Below, in pieces: positions 1 through 9,120 of a stretch of 64,000 nucleotides of DNA; within the stretch, counting starts at the first letter, position 1, and each line of letters opens with the position of its first letter. Origin of the DNA: Rhizobium leguminosarum (GTDB lineage Bacteria; Pseudomonadota; Alphaproteobacteria; Rhizobiales; Rhizobiaceae); the NCBI RefSeq assembly GCF_001652265.1, contig NZ_LWBS01000143.1, forward strand, positions 1-64,000, written 5' to 3'. The notes below the pieces were generated by a model that searched no databases, had not been told where the DNA came from, and saw only the letters and a program-made list of their open reading frames with translations. The position numbers were made by a program, and so were the translations under genes.

Positions 1-2
1 CC

Positions 3-107
3 TGGGAGCAGCAACGCAACGCCCACGGCGCAAAGATCCAATGGATGTTCACAACCGAAAATGCCCGCAAAAAGCTCCGTAAAGCTTACCCCGTCAAAGA
101 GTCATAA
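3..107 (+). CDS. IS630-type transposase, C-terminal fragment (runs in from the left edge)
   Basis: The frame opens at the window edge and ends with a TAA at 105-107, giving 34 residues. They include WMFTTENARKKLRKAYP, the typical end of IS630/Tc1-mariner family transposases, where a TT-x-x-AR-x-KL-x-x-x-YP pattern closes the protein. The catalytic DDE residues would lie outside the window. The transposase stop overlaps the antisense end of the neighbouring MFS reading frame, so the insertion sequence has probably landed inside that transporter gene. The family call rests on this short tail and is moderately secure. The exact right end of the element, expected at a TA dinucleotide, cannot be fixed from here. 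Confidence 0.6.
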   Translation, partial: WEQQRNAHGAKIQWMFTTENARKKLRKAYPVKES

Positions 108-1033
108 TCTCTGTGGCGTGGTACTAGAATGCTGAACAGCCGTCTCTGAAGCAGATGGCTGACGAAGTATGTTCCGGCAACGCCCGCCAACCCGATCAAC
201 AGGAGCAGCAGGGAAAGGGTCGATACCGAAACTGCGGTCACCGTTTCCAGGAAGGGCCGCAAATAGGTAAACAGCGCGAATTGGCCCGTGAAAAGGAGCA
301 TGATCGAGGCCATGCCGATCGCGACCTGCGGTCGCAGAAGCAGCCGGAAAACGTTTGACGATCCTTTACTGGACGACGCCTCGCTGCGGCGCGGGGGTAG
401 CGGCGGCAGGCTGACCCACTGCCAGAAGAGCGCCAAAAGCGCCAGGGGAACGATGGCAGAGAAGGCGCCGCGCCAGCCGATGTAGCTCCCGAGCAAGCTG
501 CCGAGCGGCGCGGAAATCGTCGCGGCGATGGCGTTGCCTGCGTTCAGCGTGGCCAACCCCCTGGGGACGGAGCCTTCGGGAACCAGCCGCATGACAATCG
601 CTGTCGACATTGACCAGAATCCACCAATGGCGATGCCCAGCATGGCGCGCCCGATCATCAGCACGACATAGTTCGGGGCGAGGGTGACGGTCGTTCCGGA
701 GGCAACCAGCATCAACGAGAAGGACGCGAGTACCAACCGCCGGTCCAGCTGCCGTGTCAGACCGGTCACGAAGATGCTTGTGATGACGGCGAAGATACCG
801 GAGATGGAGATCGCTTGACCCGCCCGCCCTTCGCTCACGCCCAGTTCGTTGGCGATCGGCGACAGAAGGCTGACTGGCATGAACTCCGATGCAATCAGGA
901 CAGCAACGCACAAGGCCATCGAGACAACTGCGCCCCAGGCCGCGTTCGGCATAGCCGAATTGGCTGGTGCCTCCGGCTCCCGTCTGATGCCGTCGTTCTG
1001 AACATCGGGTCGTGTGAGAGCTTGCGGTGTCAT
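86..1033 (-). pseudogene. MFS drug/metabolite exporter, 3'-truncated by the IS
   Basis: This encodes 315 residues of a DHA1-type major facilitator superfamily protein. A polar N-terminus is followed by about ten hydrophobic segments, with the family motif around GRAMLGIAIGGFW. It resembles the NepI/YdhP-like inner-membrane efflux proteins, which are usually near 390-400 residues. The last residues (ending RDYDSLTG) come from the adjacent insertion sequence, so the final two helices are missing and the product is probably not functional. ATG at 1033 is preferred over the upstream ATG at 1078 because it matches the usual length of the cytoplasmic leader. The gene is divergent from a LysR regulator across 98 bp, which suggests it was the regulator's target. 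The substrate is unknown. Confidence 0.7.
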
Positions 1034-1131
1034 GATTGAAATATATGCCGGACGCAGTTCGAAGATTAGCCGTTGCAATTCGCTTGGACTTATCGACCTA
1101 TGACATCAATCGACAAACTAACGGGGCGGTG

Positions 1132-2019
1132 ATGAAGCGCGAAGATCTCAACGACATGCTCTGGTTTCTGGCGGTTGCGGAAGAGCGGAGTTTTACGAAA
1201 GCAGCGGCGAAGCTTGGCACGTCCCAGTCAACGATCAGTCACACGATCAAGAAGCTGGAGGCCCGAATGGGGCTGCGTCTTCTGACACGGACCACCCGCA
1301 GCGTCGCGCCGACGGAGGCGGGGGAGAGATTGATCCGCTCGCTTTCGCCGCGCATCGAAGAGCTCGAAACCGAGATCGACCAATTGATGGAAATCAGGGA
1401 CAAGCCATCAGGGTCCGTCCGGATCACTTTGTCGGATCATGCTTTAGAAAGCGTCGTCTGGCCCAAGCTGCGCCCTGTGCTCAAGCAGTATCCCGACATC
1501 AAGGTTGAGCTGAACAGCGACAACGGCTTCAGGAATATCGTCGAGGAAAAGTTCGACGCAGGCGTAAGGCTCGGCGAGAGTCTGGACAAGGACATGATTG
1601 CGGTCCGAATAGGGCCTGATTGGCGGCTGGTCGCCGTCGGATCTCACGAATATTTCGCCACGCGCGCTGTGCCGATATCGCCCCAGGACCTGGTAGATCA
1701 TGACTGCATCAATCACCGGCAAGCTCGCGCTGGCGGTCTTTACGTGTGGGAGTTCGAAAAGGACGGTAGGGAGGTGCGGGTGCGAGTCGGCGGGCAGCTG
1801 ACGTTCAACACGACCTACGCCATGATCGATGCGGCAGCCAGCGGGTACGGGATCGCCTACGTGCCGGAGAGCATCGTCGTGGACGAAATCGCTTCGGGCC
1901 GGCTTGTCCAAATCCTTGATGACTGGTCACCGATGTTTCCGGGCTACTATCTGTATTATCCGAGCCGTCGGCAGAATTCGCCGGCGTTCAAGGTTGTCGT
2001 CGATGCATTGAAGGCTTGA
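1132..2019 (+). CDS. LysR-family transcriptional regulator
   Basis: This is a 295-residue regulator of normal LysR length. The N-terminal winged helix-turn-helix (about residues 5-62) contains FTKAAAKLGTSQSTISHTIK, and a periplasmic-binding-like effector domain follows from about residue 90. The start ATG at 1132 gives the canonical beginning MKREDLNDMLWFL; an in-frame upstream start at 1036 would overlap the divergent transporter. The subfamily looks like the proteobacterial regulators beside small-molecule exporters and oxidoreductases. It probably controls the divergent MFS gene and itself from the 98-bp shared promoter region, which is inference from position. The effector cannot be predicted. 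Confidence 0.9.
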   Translation: MKREDLNDMLWFLAVAEERSFTKAAAKLGTSQSTISHTIKKLEARMGLRLLTRTTRSVAPTEAGERLIRSLSPRIEELETEIDQLMEIRDKPSGSVRITLSDHALESVVWPKLRPVLKQYPDIKVELNSDNGFRNIVEEKFDAGVRLGESLDKDMIAVRIGPDWRLVAVGSHEYFATRAVPISPQDLVDHDCINHRQARAGGLYVWEFEKDGREVRVRVGGQLTFNTTYAMIDAAASGYGIAYVPESIVVDEIASGRLVQILDDWSPMFPGYYLYYPSRRQNSPAFKVVVDALKA

Positions 2020-2489
2020 AGGTTCCAGTCAATCGGTCACCTCAGACTCCTTTGAATCATTCCACCAGGCTGACAAATCCGCAATGACGCTTTGCCTATT
2101 TTAGGGAAATCTGATGTACTATACTGTCCCGGCCAGGAAGCAAAGGCCGGTGTAGTGTCGGAGGATGCGATGCAGTGCGCCCGGACAGTTTCTTTCGCAT
2201 CGGCCGCCATGATGGCCGTCACGATTGCCGACGTGTCGCTTTCGGCGGAAAAGGGCGTGGGGCTGAAATCGCAAGAGGCAGTCATCCGTTCCGACCACGT
2301 CCTGATGGTTCCTCTCGACGCGGAAATGACGCCGCCGATCTTCTCGATCAGCTGGTGGTCGCGGGTGAAGCCCGCTTCAAGCGTCGATCAACCGGGCTAT
2401 CTTCTTAAGAAATCAGACGAGATGACCGGAAATTCCGGCGGTGAGCTGAATGACCTTGCTCGCCGACCCGAATAGTGAGGCAAAGAAGA
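2020..2489. other. Gene-poor gap
   Basis: No confident gene is seen in this stretch between the LysR gene and the tyrS terminator. An open frame from an ATG at 2170 to 2475 (101 codons) has a GAGG just upstream and a weakly hydrophobic start, but its composition is not convincing and I recognise no family. It may be a decayed gene linked to the nearby insertion event. Confidence 0.4.
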
Positions 2490-2509
2490 AGCCGGCGCAG
2501 GCGCCGGCT
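2490..2509 (-). terminator. Rho-independent terminator of tyrS
   Basis: A perfect 8-bp stem AGCCGGCG/CGCCGGCT with a 4-nt loop lies 28 bp past the tyrS stop. On the minus strand it is followed by a T-rich stretch (TCTTCTTTG). Confidence 0.75.
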
Positions 2510-2536
2510 TTGATATCGGTTCGGAATTGAAGCAGC

Positions 2537-3793
2537 TTACGCCGCGCGGCGGATCAGGATGTGCTTCTTCTTGCCGAGCGAAAGCTTGATGACGCCGTCG
2601 GTCGTGATTTCGCCGCTGCCGATCATTTTGCGCTCGTCGCTGACCGCCTCGTCGTTGATGCGGACTGCGCCGCCCTGGACGTGGCGGCGGGCTTCGCCGT
2701 TCGATGAGGCAAGGCCGGCACGAACGATCAGCGACAGCAGGCCGATGCCGGCGTCGAGCTCGGAGGCGGGCACGTCGACCGACGGCAGGTTTTCCGAGAG
2801 GCCGCCTTCCTCGAAGGTCTTGCGCGCGGTTTCGGCGGCCTGTTCAGCGGCCTCGCGGCCGTGCAGGATCGCCGTTACCTCGGTTGCAAGGATCTTCTTG
2901 ACCTCGTTGATCTCCGAACCGCCGAGTGCCGAGAGACGGGCGATTTCATCCATCGGCAGCGTGGTGTAGAGCTTCAGGAAGCGCGAGACGTCGGCATCCT
3001 CGGTGTTGCGCCAGTACTGCCAGAAATCGTAGGCCGAGAGCATGTCGGCGTTCAGCCAGACAGCGCCCGTCGCCGACTTGCCCATCTTGGCGCCCGACGA
3101 TGTCGTCAGCAGCGGCGATGTCAGCGCATAGAGCTGCGGTGTGCCCATGCGGTGACCGAGATCGATGCCGTTGACAATATTGCCCCACTGGTCCGAACCG
3201 CCCATCTGCAGGCGGCAGTCGTAGCGCTTGGCAAGCTCGACGAAGTCGTAGGCCTGGAGGATCATGTAATTGAATTCCAAGAAGGACAGGGACTGTTCGC
3301 GGTCGAGCCGCGTCTTGACGCTGTCGAAGGACAGCATGCGGTTGACCGAGAAGTGCTTGCCGACGTCGCGCAGGAATTCGAGGTAGTTCAGCGAGCGCAG
3401 CCATTCGGCATTGTTGATCATCAGCGCGTCCTTGGGACCGTCGCCGTAGTTCAGGTAGTTGGAGAAGACGCGCTTGATCGAAGCAATGTTGCCTTCGATC
3501 GTATCGACGGTCATGAGCTGGCGCGCCTCTTCCTTGAAGGAGGGATCGCCGACCATGCCGGTGCCGCCACCCATCAGCGAGATGGCGCGATGACCGGTCT
3601 TCTGCATCCAGTGCAGCATCATGATCTGGATCAGCGAGCCGGCGTGCAGGCTGGGCGCCGTCGGATCAAAGCCGATATAGGCCGTCACAGTTTCCTTCGC
3701 GAACAGGTTATCGAGGCCGCTTTCATCGGAAATCTGATGAATGAAGCCGCGCTCTTTCAGCGTGCGGAGGAAATCGGACTTGAACTCGGACAT
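2537..3793 (-). CDS. tyrS: Tyrosine--tRNA ligase
   Basis: This class I aminoacyl-tRNA synthetase attaches tyrosine to tRNA-Tyr in the cytoplasm. The protein has 418 residues, typical of bacterial TyrRS. The Rossmann catalytic domain carries the HIGH-type signature as LHAGS near residue 50 and the KMSKS loop as KMGKS in the second half. Tyrosine-site sequences such as YDFVEL and the [10 protein letters not shown] block are present. A C-terminal S4-like RNA-binding domain ends the protein (GGAVRINDE region). The start MSEFKSDFL at 3793 is chosen; the open frame extends further upstream but only into the divergent anmK promoter region. The gene stands alone with its own terminator. Confidence 0.97.
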   Translation of the reverse strand: MSEFKSDFLRTLKERGFIHQISDESGLDNLFAKETVTAYIGFDPTAPSLHAGSLIQIMMLHWMQKTGHRAISLMGGGTGMVGDPSFKEEARQLMTVDTIEGNIASIKRVFSNYLNYGDGPKDALMINNAEWLRSLNYLEFLRDVGKHFSVNRMLSFDSVKTRLDREQSLSFLEFNYMILQAYDFVELAKRYDCRLQMGGSDQWGNIVNGIDLGHRMGTPQLYALTSPLLTTSSGAKMGKSATGAVWLNADMLSAYDFWQYWRNTEDADVSRFLKLYTTLPMDEIARLSALGGSEINEVKKILATEVTAILHGREAAEQAAETARKTFEEGGLSENLPSVDVPASELDAGIGLLSLIVRAGLASSNGEARRHVQGGAVRINDEAVSDERKMIGSGEITTDGVIKLSLGKKKHILIRRAA

Positions 3794-3926
3794 GGGTTTC
3801 GTCTCTTGATATCTGCGCCGCACCCCATGCGGGCTTGACGCAAGTTCGTTGTTGTTGATCTGTCGCGGCGCGTTTAGCACTGTTTTTATAAAAGTGCATC
3901 CGGGAATCGCATGGGAGGCAAGCCTC

Positions 3927-5045
3927 ATGGATGTCATCAGGACCGCGATCGGGTTGATGAGCGGCACGTCGATGGACGGAATCGACGTCGCGCTGATCAG
4001 GACCGACGGCCGCGGCTTCATCGAGCGCGGACCGTTCATGGGCGTGCCCTATGACGCGGATTTTCGCGGTCGGCTCAAACGGGCGCTGGAAATCGCACGT
4101 CTACTGAGCGACAGGAGCGAACGACCCGCTGAGCTTCGTGACATCGAGCTTGAACTCACCCTGCGGCATGCAACTGCCGTAACGGCATTCCTGGAGCGTT
4201 TCGGGCTTTCTGCCGCTGCCGTCGATGTTCTCGGCTTCCATGGCCAGACGGTGCTCCATCGCCCTGATGAGGGATTGACGATCCAAATCGGCGATGGGCA
4301 GGAACTTGCGAAGAGAACCGGGATATCGGTGGTCTACGACATGCGCGCCAACGACATGGTCCATGGCGGGCAGGGTGCACCGCTGGTGCCGGCCTATCAC
4401 GCCGCACTTGCGGTAAAATTCCAGCAGCAGGGCCAGGCGGTGTGCTTCGTCAATATCGGCGGCATCTCCAATCTCACCTTTATCGGCACGGACGGCAGGA
4501 TATCGGCCTTCGACAGCGGGCCGGGCAATACGCTGATCGACCAGTGGGTGGAGATGCAGACCGGCAGAACCTATGATCCCGGTGGGGAAATCGGCGGACG
4601 CGGCAAGGTCGTGGCCAGCCTGGCAGAGCGTTATCTGCAAAGCCCGTTCTTCCGCGGCAATGTTCGCCGTTCGCTCGACCGCGGCGATTTCGCGCCGCTT
4701 CGGCCCGAGGAGGCGAGCCTTGAAGACGGCGCCCGGACGCTCGCGCATGTCGCTGCCGCCTCGATCATCAAATCCGCCGGTTTCCTGCCCGAGAACCCGT
4801 CGATCTATATCGTCTGCGGCGGCGGGCGGCTGAACGCCACTCTAATGGCAGAATTTTTGGTCATCGCCGAAAGGCTGGGCTCGAGGGTACTGAGCGCCGA
4901 GGAGGCAGGCTTCGACGGCGATGCGATGGAAGCCGAGGCCTGGGCCTATCTCGCCGTCCGCTCGCTGGACGGGCTGCCATTGACATTTCCCGGCACGACG
5001 GGAGTGGGTGCGCCGGTCACCGGCGGCGCACTGGCAACATCATGA
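3927..5045 (+). CDS. anmK: Anhydro-N-acetylmuramic acid kinase
   Basis: AnmK phosphorylates and opens 1,6-anhydro-N-acetylmuramic acid released from the wall by lytic transglycosylases, giving MurNAc-6-phosphate for peptidoglycan recycling. The 372-residue protein matches the family length. The ATP-binding motif GTSMDGID lies at about residues 13-20, with further family signatures [24 protein letters not shown] and [10 protein letters not shown] 3927 is preferred because it gives the standard N-terminus and has a GGGAGG upstream; the upstream open frame reads into the tyrS promoter side. The stop overlaps the start of the next gene (ATGA), indicating a two-gene operon. Confidence 0.95.
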   Translation: MDVIRTAIGLMSGTSMDGIDVALIRTDGRGFIERGPFMGVPYDADFRGRLKRALEIARLLSDRSERPAELRDIELELTLRHATAVTAFLERFGLSAAAVDVLGFHGQTVLHRPDEGLTIQIGDGQELAKRTGISVVYDMRANDMVHGGQGAPLVPAYHAALAVKFQQQGQAVCFVNIGGISNLTFIGTDGRISAFDSGPGNTLIDQWVEMQTGRTYDPGGEIGGRGKVVASLAERYLQSPFFRGNVRRSLDRGDFAPLRPEEASLEDGARTLAHVAAASIIKSAGFLPENPSIYIVCGGGRLNATLMAEFLVIAERLGSRVLSAEEAGFDGDAMEAEAWAYLAVRSLDGLPLTFPGTTGVGAPVTGGALATS

Positions 5046-5569
5046 AAGAGCAGAGGATCATACTGAAGACGCCAAGGCTCACCTTCGTCATGTGGGAAGA
5101 AGGCGATGCGGCCCTGGTGCAACAGCTGCATTCGACGATGGCGACGACCCGCTATCTGTCCGGTAGCGTGCCGTGGAGCCTGGAGAAGGCTGAGGAGCGG
5201 CTGCGCGGCTGGTTCGAGGAGCAGGCGCGCGACGGCACGACCAAATACAAGCTCCTCGCCGAGGACGGTCGATTTCTCGGCCGTGCGGGGATTTCAAAGT
5301 TCAGGAACGAGCAATTCGAACTCGGCTATTCCCTGCGCGAGGAGGCGTGGGGCAAGGGCCTGGCAACGGAAGCGGCGAGCGTGCTGGCTGACTGGTTCTT
5401 CGAAAGGGAGTTTGCGCAAGGCTTCATTGCCTTCACGCATCCCGACAACATCGCTTCGCAGCGTGTGCTGAGGAAGATCGGCATGCGCGAACGGGCGCCG
5501 ATCCTGATCGATGGAGTGCTGGACACGGCTTTCGAACTCACCGCCGATATGCGGCCGGCAAAGCCTTAG
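5042..5569 (+). CDS. GNAT-family N-acetyltransferase (RimJ/RimL-like)
   Basis: This 175-residue single-domain acetyltransferase uses acetyl-CoA. The N-terminus [16 protein letters not shown] is typical of the RimJ/RimL branch. The acetyl-CoA-binding region appears as [19 protein letters not shown] around residues 98-116, followed by the [13 protein letters not shown] block that closes the fold. The substrate is unknown; relatives acetylate ribosomal protein N-termini or small molecules. It overlaps anmK by 4 bp, so the two are translationally coupled, and a strong hairpin follows the stop. Confidence 0.9.
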   Translation: MKEQRIILKTPRLTFVMWEEGDAALVQQLHSTMATTRYLSGSVPWSLEKAEERLRGWFEEQARDGTTKYKLLAEDGRFLGRAGISKFRNEQFELGYSLREEAWGKGLATEAASVLADWFFEREFAQGFIAFTHPDNIASQRVLRKIGMRERAPILIDGVLDTAFELTADMRPAKP

Positions 5570-5571
5570 AA

Positions 5572-5591
5572 CCTTTCCTGGTCAGGAAAGG
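5572..5591. terminator. Bidirectional terminator hairpin
   Basis: A 9-bp perfect inverted repeat CCTTTCCTG/CAGGAAAGG with a 2-nt centre lies between the convergent GNAT and acyltransferase genes, overlapping neither stop codon. Confidence 0.6.
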
Positions 5592-5594
5592 CCT

Positions 5595-6770
5595 CTAACT
5601 CTTTACGGCGACCGGCCGGACGTTGGATTCGCGTCCAGCCTGATGGCCATCCTCGACGCCCCTGACCTGGGCGATGAACGAGAACTTCTTGCGAAGGCCA
5701 AGAATGGGCTTCTCGATGAAATGCCAGGACAGCACCGCAACGGCGAGAGCCGATGGCAGGCCGACGAGATAGAGCGCCAGCGCACCATATTTCGGATAGA
5801 GGAAAACCGACGGGAACGAGCTGATCCAGATCTGCAAAAACGGGTCGTGATAGAGATAGACGCCGTAGGAATAGTCGCCTTTCCTGAAAAAGGCCGGGAT
5901 GGGCACCTCGGACAGGCCGACGTAGACGGTGATGTAAACGAGAGAGGTGATGACCAGGGGCCGGTTCATCACCGACTCCGTCGCCCGGCTGTCCAGGGTG
6001 AGGATAGCAACGATGCAAACCAGGCAGGCGGCGGCGAACAGCCAGCGGGAATGCGGAATGACCGCTTTGAACTGAAAGGCGACGATGCCCATCATGAAGG
6101 CCGTTATCAGCTGGGAACCTCGGCTCATGAACAGGAAGCTAGCGGTCGGTTTGATTGTATCAGGCAACAGATAGGGCATCTTCTGCACAATAAGGCCGAT
6201 GACGATGTAGGCGATCGTCACCGCGAGCAGCTTGTAGCGCGTCTTGACGATGGCGGTGATCATCAGGAACGACATGATGATGTAGCAGAAGATTTCCCAG
6301 GGAACCGTCCACAGAGCGCCGTTGACGCGCTGGCTCGGATTATCCTGGAAGACGCCCGGCAGCTCGTAATGGATCCAGCCGACGATATTCAGGAAGTATT
6401 TGAAAAACCGCTGATCGGTAAAATATTCGGAGTGGTACACGACCGTAATGATCGGCCCGATAATCAACGAGCAGACGACGATATCGACCGCAAGGGCCGG
6501 GACGATGCGCAAGCCTCGGTTGATCAGGAAATTCCGGAGGCTGAGGCGCTGGGCGCTGCCGGCGATCAGAAATCCGCTCAAGGCGAAGAACATCGGAACA
6601 AGAGCGTATTCAGTGAACCAGAATACCGACCCCCTGATGAAGTCATTGTTCTCGGTTAACAAAAAGGAATGGGTCAATACGATGGAAAAGGCGAGCCCTA
6701 TTCGAAGAAAATCGAACCCCGGACCAATTCCCCTATACTTATCCAGGACTTCCCCGAACGACTTGGTCAT
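5595..6770 (-). CDS. Acyltransferase family 3 membrane protein
   Basis: This 391-residue integral membrane protein has about ten predicted hydrophobic helices. The N-terminus GPGFDFLRIGLAFSIVLTHSF carries the conserved R-x10-H pattern of acyltransferase-3 (OafA/NodX-like) enzymes, which transfer acetyl or other acyl groups to cell-surface sugars across the inner membrane. ALSGFLIAGSAQRLSLRNFL and the late WHFIEKPIL motif also fit the family. ATG at 6770 is chosen as it starts just before the first conserved helix. The acceptor (LPS, exopolysaccharide or other glycan) cannot be told. It lies downstream of the alpha/beta hydrolase on the same strand but is separated by a hairpin. Confidence 0.9.
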   Translation of the reverse strand: MTKSFGEVLDKYRGIGPGFDFLRIGLAFSIVLTHSFLLTENNDFIRGSVFWFTEYALVPMFFALSGFLIAGSAQRLSLRNFLINRGLRIVPALAVDIVVCSLIIGPIITVVYHSEYFTDQRFFKYFLNIVGWIHYELPGVFQDNPSQRVNGALWTVPWEIFCYIIMSFLMITAIVKTRYKLLAVTIAYIVIGLIVQKMPYLLPDTIKPTASFLFMSRGSQLITAFMMGIVAFQFKAVIPHSRWLFAAACLVCIVAILTLDSRATESVMNRPLVITSLVYITVYVGLSEVPIPAFFRKGDYSYGVYLYHDPFLQIWISSFPSVFLYPKYGALALYLVGLPSALAVAVLSWHFIEKPILGLRKKFSFIAQVRGVEDGHQAGRESNVRPVAVKS

Positions 6771-6859
6771 TGCGGACCTCGCTTTTGTTAGGATCGCGAG
6801 GACCCTACCGCACTGCAATATGGATTGCAACACGATAGGTGATCTGTTCTGGCACATCC

Positions 6860-6880
6860 GGCCCGGTTGTGTTCCGGGCC
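6860..6880 (-). terminator. Hairpin downstream of the alpha/beta hydrolase
   Basis: A GGCCCGG/CCGGGCC inverted repeat with a 7-nt loop lies about 35 bp past the hydrolase stop. It has no clear T-run, so it may be only a pause or mRNA-stability element. Confidence 0.4.
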
Positions 6881-6914
6881 GTCATGGCATCGATGAGGCC
6901 TGGATTTCGTGGTG

Positions 6915-7592
6915 TCAGCGGATCCGCTTGGCGGCCGGTTCCGGCACCAGTTCGCCGTTGAGGCGCCGGTCGAGATAGTCCTCGCATTCGCCCATCAGCG
7001 TTTCCACCTGGCCGTTGAAGAAGTGGTTGGCGTTGGCAACTGTGCGGTGGGTAATGAGGATGCCCTTCTGGGTCTTCAGTTTCTCCACAAGGCCATTGAC
7101 ATCCTTTTCCGGCGCCACCTTGTCGGCCTCACCGTTGATGATCAGGCCGGAGGAGGGGCAGGGCGCCAGGAAGGAGAAGTCGTAGGTGTTCGGCTGCGGG
7201 GCGATCGACATGAAGCCTTCGATCTCCGGCCGGCGCATCAGGAGTTGCATGCCGATCCAGGAGCCGAAGGAATAGCCGGCGACCCAACAGGTCTTGGAAT
7301 CGGGATGCAGGCTCTGCACCCAGTCGAGCGCCGAGGCGGCATCCGAGAGTTCGCCAGCGCCGTGGTCGAATTCACCCTGGCTGCGGCCGATGCCCCGGAA
7401 ATTGAAGCGCAACGTCGTGAACCCACGCTTCTGGAACATGTAGAAGAGCTGATAGACGATCTGATTGTTCATCGTGCCGCCGAACTGCGGATGCGGATGC
7501 AGAATCAGGGCGATCGGCGCACTTTTTTCCTTGGAGGGCTGGTAGCGGCCTTCAAGACGGCCGGCAGGGCCGTTGAAAATAACTTCGGGCAT
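6915..7592 (-). CDS. Alpha/beta hydrolase (dienelactone-hydrolase-like serine esterase)
   Basis: This 225-residue cytoplasmic alpha/beta hydrolase belongs to the group often annotated YkvQ/COG2945. The nucleophile elbow is GYSFGS with Ser near residue 108. The acid is probably Asp157 in GEADKV and the base His190 in ANANHFF. The oxyanion region HPHPQFGGTMNN is characteristic of the family. ATG 7592 gives the standard N-terminus MPEVIFNG; longer versions of the open frame run into the suf promoter region. The substrate is unknown. It is divergent from the suf operon and may share regulatory DNA with it. Confidence 0.85.
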   Translation of the reverse strand: MPEVIFNGPAGRLEGRYQPSKEKSAPIALILHPHPQFGGTMNNQIVYQLFYMFQKRGFTTLRFNFRGIGRSQGEFDHGAGELSDAASALDWVQSLHPDSKTCWVAGYSFGSWIGMQLLMRRPEIEGFMSIAPQPNTYDFSFLAPCPSSGLIINGEADKVAPEKDVNGLVEKLKTQKGILITHRTVANANHFFNGQVETLMGECEDYLDRRLNGELVPEPAAKRIR

Positions 7593-7644
7593 TGATACTC
7601 CGGGTTTTATTTCGCGTTCGCGCTGCGTTGGACGACAACATGAC

Positions 7645-7673
7645 TTGACTATTGTTGTCAGCTTTTCTAAAAC
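7645..7673 (+). promoter_or_regulatory. Predicted sigma-70 promoter of the suf operon
   Basis: A TTGACT -35 element at 7645-7650 and TAAAAC -10 element at 7668-7673 are spaced 17 bp. The two iron-response boxes overlap or adjoin it, as expected for a repressed promoter. Confidence 0.5.
7646..7660. promoter_or_regulatory. IRO box, predicted RirA operator
   Basis: The sequence TGACTATTGTTGTCA fits the rhizobial iron-responsive operator TGA-N9-TCA exactly. RirA is an Fe-S Rrf2-family repressor acting when iron is plentiful. The box overlaps the predicted -35 element of the suf operon. Confidence 0.65.
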
Positions 7674-7677
7674 GCAG

Positions 7678-7694
7678 TTTAGAACAATTCGAAA
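7678..7694. promoter_or_regulatory. ICE-like box, predicted Irr operator
   Basis: TTTAGAACAATTCGAAA matches the iron control element TTTAGAA-N3-TTCTAAA with one mismatch. An upstream TTCTAAA at 7665-7671 also forms a perfect inverted repeat with the left arm (7665-7684). Irr is the haem-responsive Fur-family regulator of rhizobia. Confidence 0.6.
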
Positions 7695-7809
7695 CTTGCA
7701 TGGCGATCCACGCATCGTGGAACGTGTCATAAGGCAAGCCCGGCGGAAATTTCAAGAAAAATGAACCGCGGCCGCTGAAGCAAGCTCGTCAAGCGCAGGA
7801 CTGAAGATC

Positions 7810-9027
7810 ATGGCGCCGCCACGCCTTTATCTCGACTGGAATGCCACAGCGCCGCTGCACCCCGCAGCACGCGCGGCGATCATGCGCGCCATCGACGTGT
7901 TTGGCAATCCAAACAGCGTGCACGGAGAGGGCCGCGCCGCGCGCGCCGCCATCGAAGGCGCGCGACGCAAGGTGGCAGCGCTTGTCGGCACCGATGCCGG
8001 CAATGTGGTCTTTACCAGCGGCGCTACCGAGGCCGCCAATCTGGTGCTGACACCGGATTTCCGCATGGGGCGCACGCCGCTGCGGTTGGGCCAGCTTTAT
8101 TTTTCGGCGATCGAGCATCCGGCGGTGCGCGAAGGCGGTCGTTTCGCCAGGGAGAAGATGACGGAGATCCCGGTGACGGAAGCCGGTATCGTCGATCTCG
8201 ACGCCCTTTCCAAGCTTCTCGATGCCCACGACAAGGCCGCCGGCCTGCCGATGGTCGCCGTCATGCTCGTCAACAATGAGACGGGCATCGTCCAGCCGGT
8301 CGAGGCGGCAGCAAAGCTCGTCCACGCCCATGGCGGCCTCTTCGTCGTCGATGCCGTCCAGGCGGCCGGCCGCATCGCGCTTGACATCGAAAAGATCGGC
8401 GCCGATTTCTTGATCGTTTCCTCGCATAAGATCGGCGGGCCGAAGGGGGCCGGCGCACTGATTGCGCGCGGCGAGGCGCTGATGCCCAAGCCGCTGATCC
8501 ATGGCGGCGGGCAGGAGCGCGGTCACCGCTCAGGGACACAGAATTCGCTGGCGCTGATCGGGTTCGGCGCGGCGGCGGAAGCCGCGGCAGACGAATTCGA
8601 GGCGCGCAATGCGGCGATCGGCGCGTTGCGCGAGCGGCTGGAAGCCGGCATGCGTGAGGTAGCTGCCGACGTGATGATCCACGGCGAGGGCGGCGAGCGC
8701 GTCGCCAATACGATCTTCTTCACCCTGCCGGGGCTGAAGGCCGAGACTGGACAGATTGCTTTCGATCTCGAAGGCGTTGCTCTTTCCGCAGGCTCTGCCT
8801 GCTCATCCGGCCGGCTCGGCGAAAGCCATGTGCTGACGGCGATGGGCCGTGACGCCAAGCTCGGAGCGCTGCGCATCTCGCTCGGCTTTTCGACGACGGA
8901 AGAGGATATCGACAGGGCGATTGCGGCTTTCGCAAAGATCGCCAACCGGCGCAGGTCGGCTGGGGAGGCGGCTTGCCCCGTGTCAAAAGTTGCGGAAACG
9001 CAAATTTCTACTTGCCAATCGGGCTGA
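7810..9027 (+). CDS. sufS2: Cysteine desulfurase, IscS/NifS-like (first of two in the operon)
   Basis: This 405-residue class V aminotransferase-fold enzyme removes sulfur from cysteine as enzyme-bound persulfide for Fe-S cluster assembly, using pyridoxal phosphate. The N-terminus YLDWNATAPLHPAA is the NifS/IscS (group I) signature. The PLP lysine is in SSHKIGGPKG near residue 207, and the active cysteine is in SAGSACSSG near residue 331. It leads the suf operon directly behind the predicted iron-regulated promoter. A second, group II desulfurase (SufS type) lies at the other end of the same operon. In Agrobacterium this layout is known as sufS2BCDS1XA. Confidence 0.92.
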   Translation: MAPPRLYLDWNATAPLHPAARAAIMRAIDVFGNPNSVHGEGRAARAAIEGARRKVAALVGTDAGNVVFTSGATEAANLVLTPDFRMGRTPLRLGQLYFSAIEHPAVREGGRFAREKMTEIPVTEAGIVDLDALSKLLDAHDKAAGLPMVAVMLVNNETGIVQPVEAAAKLVHAHGGLFVVDAVQAAGRIALDIEKIGADFLIVSSHKIGGPKGAGALIARGEALMPKPLIHGGGQERGHRSGTQNSLALIGFGAAAEAAADEFEARNAAIGALRERLEAGMREVAADVMIHGEGGERVANTIFFTLPGLKAETGQIAFDLEGVALSAGSACSSGRLGESHVLTAMGRDAKLGALRISLGFSTTEEDIDRAIAAFAKIANRRRSAGEAACPVSKVAETQISTCQSG

Positions 9028-9054
9028 AAAGTCCCTTTTGGCCTCTTACATAAA

Positions 9055-9071
9055 GGGCAAGACAATTGCCC
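9055..9071 (+). other. Small hairpin in the sufS2-sufB spacer
   Basis: GGGCAA/TTGCCC forms a 6-bp stem with a 5-nt loop, about 40 bp ahead of the sufB ribosome-binding site. It has no T-run and may be an mRNA processing or stability element. This is weakly supported. Confidence 0.3.
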
Positions 9072-9120
9072 AAACGCTACAAGCTGCCGGACCTTGTATC
9101 CGGCGAGATTGGAGAATGAG

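Noticed and set aside
2092..2475. Open frame with possible ribosome-binding site after the LysR gene
   Set aside because: No recognisable family, poor composition and an equally long antisense frame; not strong enough to call a gene.
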